Source of the DNA: an uncultured Rhodospirillales bacterium
Lineage (GTDB): Bacteria; Pseudomonadota; Alphaproteobacteria; Acetobacterales; Acetobacteraceae
Direction of reading: 5' to 3'
Length of the DNA: 34,234 nt
Assembly (NCBI GenBank): GCA_903845065.1
Contig: CAIMWH010000328.1
Location: 1-34,234 of the forward strand
Both the position numbers and the translations under genes were made by a program. The notes below the pieces were generated by a model that made no database searches, was not told where the DNA came from, and saw nothing but the letters and a program-made list of their open reading frames with translations. Of this stretch, positions 25,586 through 33,588 are shown in pieces; position 1 is the stretch's first letter; each line of letters opens with the position of its first letter.

Positions 25586-26008
25586 ATGAAGAGCCTGCAA
25601 CCCGGAGACACCGGCCGAGACGTCGAAGTCTGGCAGCGCTTCCTGGCCCGGGTCTGGGTCGGCGAGTTCGACACCATGCTGCCCGGCGTGTTCGATGACG
25701 CCACCGAGGAGGCCACTCGCGCCTTCCAGGAACGCTTCGGCATGGAAATCAGCGGCCTGGTCGATCGCGGCACCCTCGAGCAGGCGCAAATGCTCGGCCT
25801 CGGCACCGTCGATGACATGACCCCGAAAGGCGTCACGAAGTCCACCGCGCTGGCCGTCTTTGTCATGCTGGTGGCCTTCAGCATCCTCTCGCAATGCATG
25901 CTGATGCCCGGCTCCGGCCAGACCTACGGCGGCTACCAACTCCCGGTGGACCCCAAGCTGGTTCCCGGCACCGCCCCCCGCCGCGAATGCCCGGGCTGGT
26001 TCTGCTAG
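25586..26008 (+). CDS. Small membrane protein with peptidoglycan-binding-like domain
   Basis: A 140-residue protein. Residues 3-72 follow the PG_binding_1 pattern: LQPGDTGRDVEVWQRFL, GVFDDATEEATRAFQERFG and GLVDRGTLEQAQ. A membrane helix (about 87-107, ALAVFVMLVAFSILSQCML) follows, then a short Pro-rich tail with two late cysteines. Because the domain precedes the helix and there is no signal peptide, topology is unclear: either the domain is periplasmic through an N-out insertion, or it binds something other than peptidoglycan in the cytoplasm. GAGAG 10 bases before the ATG is the probable ribosome site. It is divergent from the type I exporter and may belong functionally to that block. Its TAG interlocks with the stop of the convergent small gene (CTAG). 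Confidence 0.8.
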   Translation: MKSLQPGDTGRDVEVWQRFLARVWVGEFDTMLPGVFDDATEEATRAFQERFGMEISGLVDRGTLEQAQMLGLGTVDDMTPKGVTKSTALAVFVMLVAFSILSQCMLMPGSGQTYGGYQLPVDPKLVPGTAPRRECPGWFC

Positions 26009-26361
26009 CCGGCATCCGCTTCCTCCAGCACAAACCGCGCCGCCAGGAACACATCCTCCGCCAGCAGCCCGCGCAACACCGCCTGCCCGGCCGCATCGAG
26101 GTCCGCCAAAACGCCTGAAAACCGAGCCACCTCGCCCCGCATGGCCGCCACGAACAACCCATGCAGCACCCGCGCCGCCGCCGCCCGCGGCACACAGCAC
26201 GCGCAGCCGCCAGGATGCCCGTCCAGCCCCGCCCGCGGCCAAACCGCCCACACCGCCGGGCCCGCCACGGCCACGCCACCCCCCGCCAGCACAGCCTCCC
26301 CCGCCCGCCAACTCGCCAGCGCTCCAAAGCGAACTGCTATGCGGGGATCAGTTTTTGCCAT
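26005..26361 (-). CDS. Hypothetical small protein with Cys-x-Cys-Cys motif
   Basis: I do not recognise this 118-residue product with certainty. It begins MAKTDPRIAVRFGALASWRA (an ATG six bases earlier, at 26367, is equally possible), then has an Ala/Gly/Val-rich stretch, GHPGGCACCVPRAAAARVLH around residues 51-70, and a helical C-terminal half ending in FVLEEADAG. A CxCC motif is the metal-site signature of COG0523 (CobW-type) GTPases, so a metal-handling role is conceivable, but there is no GTPase domain here and no cobW neighbour in the window. It is divergent from the ArsR-methyltransferase gene with about 40 bases between starts, so it may share its operator. The stop overlaps the convergent gene by four bases. 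Coding reality is supported by tight packing on both sides. Confidence 0.6.
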   Translation of the reverse strand: MAKTDPRIAVRFGALASWRAGEAVLAGGGVAVAGPAVWAVWPRAGLDGHPGGCACCVPRAAAARVLHGLFVAAMRGEVARFSGVLADLDAAGQAVLRGLLAEDVFLAARFVLEEADAG

Positions 26362-26372
26362 GATCATCTAGA

Positions 26373-26390
26373 CATAAGAATATCTTTATG
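26373..26390. promoter_or_regulatory. Palindromic operator candidate for the ArsR-type regulator
   Basis: CATAAGAATATCTTTATG is an imperfect palindrome (seven of nine base pairs) in an AT-rich island between the divergent genes. ArsR-family regulators of methionine/SAM metabolism (SahR-like) are known to bind ATAAAGATATCTTTAT-type sites, and this site lies directly at the start of an ArsR-methyltransferase/metH operon. Autoregulation is therefore likely. The site contains the first possible ATG (26388), which argues that translation begins at the next one. Confidence 0.6.
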
Positions 26391-26402
26391 CGATGGCAAG
26401 GC

Positions 26403-27359
26403 ATGGAGACATTGCTGACCGCTTTGCGCGCCGCGGCGGAGATCACCCGCCTGCGCCTCTTGGGCCTGGCCGCCGGGGGACAATTCTGCGTGACCGAATT
26501 CGCCGAGATCCTCGGCCAGTCGCAGCCGCGCCTGTCCCGCCATCTCCGCCTCCTCGGCGAGGCCGGCCTGCTCGACCGTGCCCGCGAAGGCGCCAACACC
26601 TGGTTCACCCTGCCGCCCCCCAACACCCAGGGCGGCGCCCTCGCCCGCCTCCTCCTCGCCCGCATCCCCGAAGACGACGCCATGCTCGTCGCCGACCGCC
26701 GTCAGGCCGCCCGCGTGGTAGCCGAACGCGCCCGCGCCGCCTCCGAGGCCTTCCAGCGCGCCGGCGCCGACTGGGACGAAATGCGCGCCCTCAACCTCCC
26801 CGCCGAGGCCGTCGAACACGCCCTGGTCGCAGCCCTGCCCGAAACCGTCGGCCGCCTGCTCGATATCGGCACCGGCACCGGCGCCCTGCTCGAACGCCTC
26901 GCGCCGCGCGTGAACTCCGCCCTCGGCGTCGATGCCAGCCGCACCATGCTGGCCCTCGCCCGCACCCGCCTCGCCAAGCCCGGCCTCGGCCACTGCGCCG
27001 TGCGCCTGGCCGACATGTACCGCCTGCCGCTGCCCGATGCCGGCTTCGATCTCGTGGTGCTGCAAATGGTGCTGCACTACGCCGAAGACCCCGCCGGCGT
27101 CATCGCCGAGGCCGCCCGCGTCCTGCGCCCCGGCGGCCAGGTCGTCATCGTCGACCTCGCCGCCCACACCGACCGCGCCAGCCTCGCCCGCCTCGCCCAC
27201 CGCTGGCCCGGCTTCACCGATGACGAAGTCCGCACCCTGCTCCGCCAGGCCGGCCTCACCGTTCATGCCGCGCAAACGGTTCCCGGCCCATTGGATGTCC
27301 GCATCTGGTCAGCCGTCCACGCTTCCGCCGACATCCTTGCTTTGGAGACCACCCCATGA
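26403..27359 (+). CDS. ArsR-family regulator fused to SAM-dependent methyltransferase
   Basis: A 318-residue two-domain protein. Residues 1-70 are a winged helix-turn-helix of ArsR type (LRAAAEITRLRLLGL, then FAEILGQSQPRLSRHLRLLGEAGLL as the recognition helix region). From about 130 onward lies a class I methyltransferase domain: LLDIGTGTGALLERL (152-166, motif I), GVDAS with Asp177, then LPLPDAGFDLVVLQMVLHY and VLRPGGQVVIVDL. Proteins of this build sit next to metF/metH in many alphaproteobacteria and are thought to sense SAM or SAH and regulate methionine synthesis; enzymatic activity is not established. The ATG at 26403 fits the family start; 26388 would add five residues but lies inside the operator. 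The stop overlaps the metH start (ATGA). Confidence 0.88.
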   Translation: METLLTALRAAAEITRLRLLGLAAGGQFCVTEFAEILGQSQPRLSRHLRLLGEAGLLDRAREGANTWFTLPPPNTQGGALARLLLARIPEDDAMLVADRRQAARVVAERARAASEAFQRAGADWDEMRALNLPAEAVEHALVAALPETVGRLLDIGTGTGALLERLAPRVNSALGVDASRTMLALARTRLAKPGLGHCAVRLADMYRLPLPDAGFDLVVLQMVLHYAEDPAGVIAEAARVLRPGGQVVIVDLAAHTDRASLARLAHRWPGFTDDEVRTLLRQAGLTVHAAQTVPGPLDVRIWSAVHASADILALETTP

Positions 27360-30300
27360 CCCGCCCCAACCTGCTCGACGCATTGCGCGATCGCGTCCTG
27401 CTCGCCGATGGCGGCACCGGCAGCCACGTCCAGGCCCTCACCCTCGATACCGAGGCCGACTACTGGGGCCGCGAGAACTGCACCGATATCCTGTGCCTTT
27501 CCCGCCCCGATATCGTCCGCGACCTCCACCACAGCTACTTCGCCGCCGGCGCGGACATGGTGGAAACCAACAGCTTCGGCGCCTCCCCCATCACCCTGGC
27601 CGAGTTCGACCTCGCCGAAAAAACCTTCGAAATCAACAAGCGGGCCGGCGAACTCGCCCGCGAAGCCGCCGACCAGTTCGCCGATGACCGCCCGCGGTGG
27701 GTGCTCGGCAGCATCGGCCCCGGCACCAAACTCCCCAGCCTCGGCAACATCGCCTACGACGACCTGGAAGACGCCCTGGCCGAGCAAAGCCGCGGCCTCA
27801 TCGCCGGCCTGGTCGACGCCATCCTCATCGAAACCTGCCAGGACACCCTGCAGATCAAGGCCGCCGTCAACGGCGCCAAGCGCGCCCGCGCCGCCGCCGG
27901 CACCACCACGCCCATCTTCGTCAACGTCACCGTCGAGACCACCGGCACCCTCCTCGTCGGCCCCGACATCGCGGCCGCCGCCACCATCGTCCACGCCCTC
28001 GATATCCCCATGCTCGGCATGAACTGCGGCACCGGCCCGCAGGAAATGGCCGAACACATGCGCTGGCTCGCCGCCAACTGGCCCCGCCTCCTCGCCGTCA
28101 TGCCCAACGCCGGCCTGCCCGAACTCGTCGACGGCCGCACCCACTACCCCCTCGCCCCGGCCGAAATGGCGAGCTGGCTCGAACGCTTCGTCGCCGAGGA
28201 CGGCGTCAACCTCATCGGCGGCTGCTGCGGCAGCACCCACGCCCACATCGCGGCACTCGATGCCATGCTGAAGCGCCGCGGCGAATACCGCCCCGCGCCC
28301 ATCGCCCGCAAATCCATCTGGGTGCCCTCCGTCGCCAGCCTCTACCAGCCCGTCCCCCTCCGCCAGGAAAACGCCTTCTTCGCCATCGGCGAGCGCTGCA
28401 ACGCCAACGGCTCCAAGAAATGGCGCGAACTGCAGGAAAAAGCCGACTGGGACGGCTGCGTCGCCATGGGCCGCGAGCAGATCGACGAGGGCTCCCACAG
28501 CCTCGACATCTGCACCGCCTTCGTCGGCCGTGACGAGATCTACGAGATGAACGAGGTCATCCGCCGCTTTACCGCCTCGGTGAACTCCCCCCTCGTCATC
28601 GACAGCACCGAAACCCCCGTCATCGAGGCCGCCCTCAAGCTGCACGGTGGCAAGCCCATCATCAACTCGATCAACTTCGAGGACGGCGAAAAAGCCGCCA
28701 CCGACCGCCTCATCCTCGCCCGCCGCTTCGGCGCCGCCGTCATCGCGCTGACCATCGATGAAGTCGGCATGGCCAAATCCCCCGAAAGCAAACTCGACAT
28801 CGCCGCCCGCCTGGTCGACTTCGCCTGCACCAAGCACGGCCTGCCGCAGTCCGACCTGCTGATTGACCCCCTCACCTTCACCATCGCCACCGGCAACGAG
28901 GACGACCGCAAGCTCGGCCAGTGGACGCTGGAAGGCATCCGCATGATCCGCGACCGCTTCCCGGACGTGCAGATCGTCCTCGGCCTCTCCAACATCAGCT
29001 TCGGCCTCAACCCCGCCGCCCGCGCCGTGCTGAACTCCGTCTTCCTCGATCACGCCGTCAAAGCCGGCATGACCGGCGCCATCGTCCACGTCTCCAAAAT
29101 CCGCCCGCTCCACCTCATCGCCGCCGAGGAAGTCCAGGTTTGCGAAGACCTCATCTTCGATCGCCGCCGCGAGGGCTACGACCCCCTGCAACGCCTCCTC
29201 GAACTCTTCGCCGACCGCAAACTCGCCGACGCGGTGAAAAAGAAGCGCTCCGAAACCGTCGAGGGCCGCCTCAAGGACCGCATCGTCGATGGCGACCGCA
29301 AGGGCCTCGGCGACGAGCTGGACGAAGCCATGCTCACCAACAAGCCACTGGATATCATCAACAATATCCTGCTCGACGGCATGAAGGTGGTCGGTGACCT
29401 GTTCGGCGCCGGCAAAATGCAGCTCCCCTTCGTGCTGCAATCCGCCGAAACCATGAAAGCCGCCGTCGCCCACCTCGAACCCCACATGGAGCGCGTCGAG
29501 GGCCAGGAAAAAGGCACCATCGTGCTCGCCACAGTGAAGGGGGACGTGCACGACATCGGCAAGAACCTGGTCGACATCATCCTCACCAACAACGGCTATC
29601 GGGTGGTCAACCTCGGCATCAAGGTCCCCCTCGCCGACATGGTCGCCGCCGTGCGCGAGCACCGCGCCCACGCCATCGGCATGTCCGGCCTGCTGGTGAA
29701 ATCCACCGTCGTGATGCGCGAGAACCTTGAGGAAATGTCCCGCCAGGGCCTCGATGTCCCCGTCCTGCTCGGCGGCGCCGCCCTCACCCGCAACTACGTG
29801 GAAGACGACTGCGTGCGCGCCTACGGCTCCGGCCGCGTCGCCTACGCGCGGGATGCCTTCGACGGCCTGCATCTGATGGACCGCGTCACCGGCAACGGCT
29901 TCGATGACTACCTCGCCGCCGTCCAGGCCAAGCGCGCCGGCAAGGCCCGCAACACCACCCGAACCCTCGGCCAGGCCGACGCCCGCGCCTTCCGCCCCGT
30001 CGATGTCGCCGCCGTCCGCCAGCGCCGCCACCGCCTCACCCAGGACGTGCCGCCCTTCGAACCGCCGTTCTGGGGCTCCCGCATCGTCGAAGCCGCCCCG
30101 AAAGCCATCATCCCCTTCGTCAACGAGCGCAGCCTGTACCAATTCCAGTGGGGCTTCCGCAAACAAGGCCGCACCCTGGAGGATTTCCTCGGCTGGGCCC
30201 GCCAGGAACTCCGCCCCGTCATGCGCCGCATGCTCGCCATCTGCGACGAACAGGACATCCTCAAGCCCCAAGCCAGCTACGGCTACTGGAAAGCCGCGGG

Positions 30301-30871
30301 CATGGGCAATGACCTGGTGATCTTCGAACAGGACGGCACCACCGAAGTCACCCGCTTCACCCTGCCGCGCCAACCCAAGGAAGACGGCGACTGCATCGCC
30401 GACTTCTTCCGCGATATCGATGACGTTCCGCGGCAGCGCAGCGCGAGCGGCCAAGTGGAGCGCGACGTCATCGCCCTGCAAGTCGTCACCGTCGGCCAGA
30501 AAGCCTCCGACACCGCCCGCCTGTGGTTCGAGGACAACCGCTACCAGGACTACCTGTACCTGCACGGCCTCTCCGTCGAAATGGCCGAAGCCATGGCCGA
30601 ATACACCCACAAGCGCATCCGCGCCGAATGCGGCTTCGCCGGGGAAGATGACCGCGACATGGAGAAAATGCTGAGCCAAGGCTACCGCGGCAGCCGCTAC
30701 TCCTTCGGCTACCCCGCCTGCCCCCGCCTGGAAGACCAGGAGCCCATCCTGAAAATGCTCGCCGCCGAGCGCATCGGCGTCTCCCTGTCCGACGAATGGC
30801 AACTCCACCCGGAACAATCCACCAGCGCCATCGTGGTGCTCAACCCGCGGGCGAAGTACTTCTCGGTTTAG
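27356..30871 (+). CDS. metH: Cobalamin-dependent methionine synthase, full length
   Basis: A 1171-residue enzyme that methylates homocysteine using 5-methyltetrahydrofolate and methylcobalamin. All four modules are present. The homocysteine domain (about 1-320) holds zinc ligands Cys224 in GMNCGTG and Cys290/Cys291 in GGCCGST. A pterin-binding domain follows (about 340-610, FFAIGERCNANGSKKW, ISFGLNPAARAVLNSVFL). The B12 cap and Rossmann domain carry the axial-ligand motif DVHDIGKNLV (His732). The SAM-binding reactivation domain (about 870-1171) has SYGYWKAAG and YRGSRYSFGYPACP. Length matches the family. It is translationally coupled to the regulator. metF, often in the same operon, is not found here. 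A large inverted repeat directly after the stop may act as terminator. Confidence 0.98.
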   Translation: MTRPNLLDALRDRVLLADGGTGSHVQALTLDTEADYWGRENCTDILCLSRPDIVRDLHHSYFAAGADMVETNSFGASPITLAEFDLAEKTFEINKRAGELAREAADQFADDRPRWVLGSIGPGTKLPSLGNIAYDDLEDALAEQSRGLIAGLVDAILIETCQDTLQIKAAVNGAKRARAAAGTTTPIFVNVTVETTGTLLVGPDIAAAATIVHALDIPMLGMNCGTGPQEMAEHMRWLAANWPRLLAVMPNAGLPELVDGRTHYPLAPAEMASWLERFVAEDGVNLIGGCCGSTHAHIAALDAMLKRRGEYRPAPIARKSIWVPSVASLYQPVPLRQENAFFAIGERCNANGSKKWRELQEKADWDGCVAMGREQIDEGSHSLDICTAFVGRDEIYEMNEVIRRFTASVNSPLVIDSTETPVIEAALKLHGGKPIINSINFEDGEKAATDRLILARRFGAAVIALTIDEVGMAKSPESKLDIAARLVDFACTKHGLPQSDLLIDPLTFTIATGNEDDRKLGQWTLEGIRMIRDRFPDVQIVLGLSNISFGLNPAARAVLNSVFLDHAVKAGMTGAIVHVSKIRPLHLIAAEEVQVCEDLIFDRRREGYDPLQRLLELFADRKLADAVKKKRSETVEGRLKDRIVDGDRKGLGDELDEAMLTNKPLDIINNILLDGMKVVGDLFGAGKMQLPFVLQSAETMKAAVAHLEPHMERVEGQEKGTIVLATVKGDVHDIGKNLVDIILTNNGYRVVNLGIKVPLADMVAAVREHRAHAIGMSGLLVKSTVVMRENLEEMSRQGLDVPVLLGGAALTRNYVEDDCVRAYGSGRVAYARDAFDGLHLMDRVTGNGFDDYLAAVQAKRAGKARNTTRTLGQADARAFRPVDVAAVRQRRHRLTQDVPPFEPPFWGSRIVEAAPKAIIPFVNERSLYQFQWGFRKQGRTLEDFLGWARQELRPVMRRMLAICDEQDILKPQASYGYWKAAGMGNDLVIFEQDGTTEVTRFTLPRQPKEDGDCIADFFRDIDDVPRQRSASGQVERDVIALQVVTVGQKASDTARLWFEDNRYQDYLYLHGLSVEMAEAMAEYTHKRIRAECGFAGEDDRDMEKMLSQGYRGSRYSFGYPACPRLEDQEPILKMLAAERIGVSLSDEWQLHPEQSTSAIVVLNPRAKYFSV

Positions 30872-30882
30872 GCCACAAGCAA

Positions 30883-31124
30883 GGCTCCGCCGGCCAAGGG
30901 CCGCACGCCCTTGGAACCCATCCCCGCTCGCGGCTGGGGCGACGGCCTTCAGCTGTCGGGACGGGCGAAGCCCAGCAAATCCCGCGCGCCTGCACCATCT
31001 CGCCGGCGCGCGGGATCGATTGCCTGCGGCGCGAGCAAGAACGTGGATATCATCTGAAGGCCGTCGCCCCAGCCGCCAGCAGTACCGGGTTCCAAGGGCC
31101 TCTCGGCCCTTGGCCGGCGGAGCC
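30883..31124. repeat. Nested inverted repeat of about 240 bp between metH and tRNA-Leu
   Basis: Outer arms 30883-30952 and 31054-31124 are inverted copies sharing exact blocks of 21, 12 and 23 bases, with diverged stretches between. Each arm holds its own small hairpin around CCAAGGGC/GCCCTTGG. Inside the loop a second perfect 12-base pair, ATCCCGCGCGCC at 30979-30990 and its complement at 31005-31016, forms another stem. No frame across it looks like protein. It could be a miniature mobile element or REP-type repeat, and may also end metH transcription, although no T-run follows. Confidence 0.75.
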
Positions 31125-31193
31125 CTGCTGCCCCTTTCGAGCGATTTCGTCCCCACCGCGCCGCATCGGGACGGGGACGTGACAGAACCGCAC

Positions 31194-31222
31194 TTGTGAG
31201 CCCGGCCCCCTTGCGCTAAAGC
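31194..31222 (+). promoter_or_regulatory. Candidate promoter of tRNA-Leu
   Basis: TTGTGA (31194-31199) and TAAAGC (31217-31222) are separated by 17 bases and lie 33 bases before the tRNA. The fit to a sigma-70 promoter is moderate. The stretch from 31125 to 31255 shows nothing else. Confidence 0.35.
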
Positions 31223-31255
31223 CCCGCCTTCACGGTCGCGGCCGGGTTGTCGCAA

Positions 31256-31340
<85 letters not shown>

Positions 31341-31384
31341 CCTCGGCCGGATTTGGTACGTTCTTACTGAGGGTTTTCCGAGAC

Positions 31385-32713
31385 ATGCAGGTCACCGAGA
31401 CGCTTTCCGATGGGCTCAAGCGCGCCTGGAGCGTGGTCGTTCCCGCCGCTGATATTGACGCCCGCCGCTCCAAGCGGCTCGGCGAAATCACGCGCACGGC
31501 CAACATCCCCGGCTTCCGGCCCGGCAAAGTGCCGATGGCCGTGGTCAAGAAGCGCTTCGGCACCGCCGTCATGGCTGAGGTGCTCGAAGAGAGCGTCAAC
31601 AACGCCACCCAGGAAGTCCTGACCGACCGCGGCCTGCGCCCGGCGATGCAGCCCAAGGTGGACGTCACCTCGCTGGACGAAGGCAAGGACCTGGCGTTCA
31701 ACGTCGAGGTCGAGCTTCTCCCCGAGATCAAGCTGCCCGATTTCAGCGCCATCGAGCTGACCCGCCAGAAGGCCCTGCCCGACGAAGAGTCGATCATCAA
31801 GGCCCTCACCGAGATCGCCACCCGCAATGCGGATCTGGTTGCCGTCGAGGAAGTGCGCCCCGCCGTAAAGGGTGACATCCTGAGCGTCGACTTCGTCGGC
31901 AAGGTTGATGGCGTTGCCTTCGAAGGCGGCACCGCCGAAGGCATCGACCTCGAAGTTGACGGACCGGGCTTCATCCCCGGCTTCACCGAGCAGGTCGTCG
32001 GCATGGCCCCGGGCGATACCCGCACCATCGAAGTCACCTTCCCGGCCGAATACGGCGCCGCCGAACTCGCCGGCAAGGCCGCCACGTTCGACATTACCGC
32101 CAAGGCCCTCAAGCAGCGCCAGATCCCGGCGCTCGATGACGATCTGGCCAAAAAGCTCGGCTTCGAGGAACTCGCCCGCGTGCGGGACCTCATCAGCCAG
32201 CAGATGCAGCGCGAATACGACCAGCTCAGCCGTGCCCGCATCAAGCGCCAGCTGCTTGACGCCCTCGCCGGCCTCGCCGATTTCCCGGCCCCCGAGAGCA
32301 TGGTCACCGCCGAGTTCGACACCATCTGGCAGCGCATCGAGGCCGATCGCGCCAAGGGCGAGCTGGACGAGGAAGACAAGGCCAAGGACGAAGACACCCT
32401 GAAGGCGGAATACCGCGCCATCTCCGAGCGCCGGGTGAAGCTCGGGCTCCTGCTGTCGGAAATCGGCCGGGTGAACACCATCCAGGTCGGGCCGGACGAG
32501 ATGACCCGGGCGATGCGCCAGGAAGCGGCGCGCTACCAGGGCCAGGAGCAGATGGTGATGGATTTCTTCCGCAAGAATCCGCAGGCCGCCGAATCGCTGC
32601 GTGGTCCGATCCTGGAAGAGAAGGTGGTCGATTTCGTCATCGAACTCGCCAAGGTCACGGAAACCGTTGTTTCCGTTGAAGAACTCACCAAGGAACCGGA
32701 CGCCAAGGGCTAA
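31385..32713 (+). CDS. tig: Trigger factor, ribosome-associated chaperone and prolyl isomerase
   Basis: The 442-residue product binds the ribosome exit tunnel and folds nascent chains. The N-terminal ribosome-binding domain has the signature GFRPGKVP (43-50). The FKBP-type isomerase domain follows (about 150-240: KGDILSVDFVGKVDGVAFEG, GFIPGFTEQVVGMAPGDTR, FPAEYGAAELAGK). The helical substrate-cradling C-terminal domain includes LGLLLSEIGRVNTIQV and ends with charged residues. Length is in the normal range. The ATG at 31385 starts 45 bases after the tRNA; GAGGG about 11 bases upstream may serve as ribosome site. The longer frame from 31247 runs through the tRNA and is rejected. Codon use is more balanced between G and C endings than in metH. 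Confidence 0.97.
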   Translation: MQVTETLSDGLKRAWSVVVPAADIDARRSKRLGEITRTANIPGFRPGKVPMAVVKKRFGTAVMAEVLEESVNNATQEVLTDRGLRPAMQPKVDVTSLDEGKDLAFNVEVELLPEIKLPDFSAIELTRQKALPDEESIIKALTEIATRNADLVAVEEVRPAVKGDILSVDFVGKVDGVAFEGGTAEGIDLEVDGPGFIPGFTEQVVGMAPGDTRTIEVTFPAEYGAAELAGKAATFDITAKALKQRQIPALDDDLAKKLGFEELARVRDLISQQMQREYDQLSRARIKRQLLDALAGLADFPAPESMVTAEFDTIWQRIEADRAKGELDEEDKAKDEDTLKAEYRAISERRVKLGLLLSEIGRVNTIQVGPDEMTRAMRQEAARYQGQEQMVMDFFRKNPQAAESLRGPILEEKVVDFVIELAKVTETVVSVEELTKEPDAKG

Positions 32714-32795
32714 CCGTCCGCCCGGTCAAACGGCGGGGACGGGCCGCGCGTAGCTGACAGCGCGCGGCAGCCGCCCTATTTACATGATATTGACA
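32714..32795 (+). promoter_or_regulatory. tig-clpP gap: hairpin and possible clpP promoter
   Basis: CCGCGCG/CGCGCGG (32744-32750 and 32761-32767, ten-base loop) can form a stem after tig but lacks a T-run. A good -35 hexamer, TTGACA, lies at 32790-32795; the sequence 17 bases later (TGCTGC) is a poor -10, so this promoter call is weak. clpP begins at 32853. Confidence 0.3.
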
Positions 32796-32852
32796 CCCTC
32801 CGGCGCAGAATGTGCTGCCTCGGAGTGGTTCGGGTGAGGTCAGGGGATAAGC

Positions 32853-33497
<645 letters not shown>

Positions 33498-33520
33498 GCC
33501 AGGTGCTTTTTCCGCTTCTT

Positions 33521-33542
33521 GCCCCCCCACGTAAGGGGGGGC
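33521..33542 (+). terminator. G/C hairpin between clpP and clpX
   Basis: GCCCCCCC (33521-33528) pairs perfectly with GGGGGGGC (33535-33542) around loop ACGTAA. It is preceded, not followed, by T-rich sequence (CTTTTTCCGCTTCTT), so it is not a standard intrinsic terminator in the forward direction. It may attenuate readthrough from clpP into clpX or stabilise the clpP mRNA end. Confidence 0.5.
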
Positions 33543-33588
33543 TACACTCGCCGTCTTGCGCGCCCGGGATGCCGGGCCAGGGGTGCCC

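Noticed and set aside
25368-25589. A 73-codon + frame upstream of the peptidoglycan-binding gene
   Set aside because: Arg/Pro/Ser/His-rich translation covering the tandem repeat; no ribosome site or recognisable feature.
30796-31182. A 128-codon + frame after metH
   Set aside because: It starts inside metH in another frame and runs through the inverted repeat; repeat-derived sequence.
27263-31255. A 1330-codon open frame antisense to metH
   Set aside because: It mirrors the intact metH frame. Its Gly/Ala/Asp/Glu/His-rich low-complexity translation is the product of C-ending codons on the opposite strand, and it also runs through the inverted repeat and most of the way to the tRNA.
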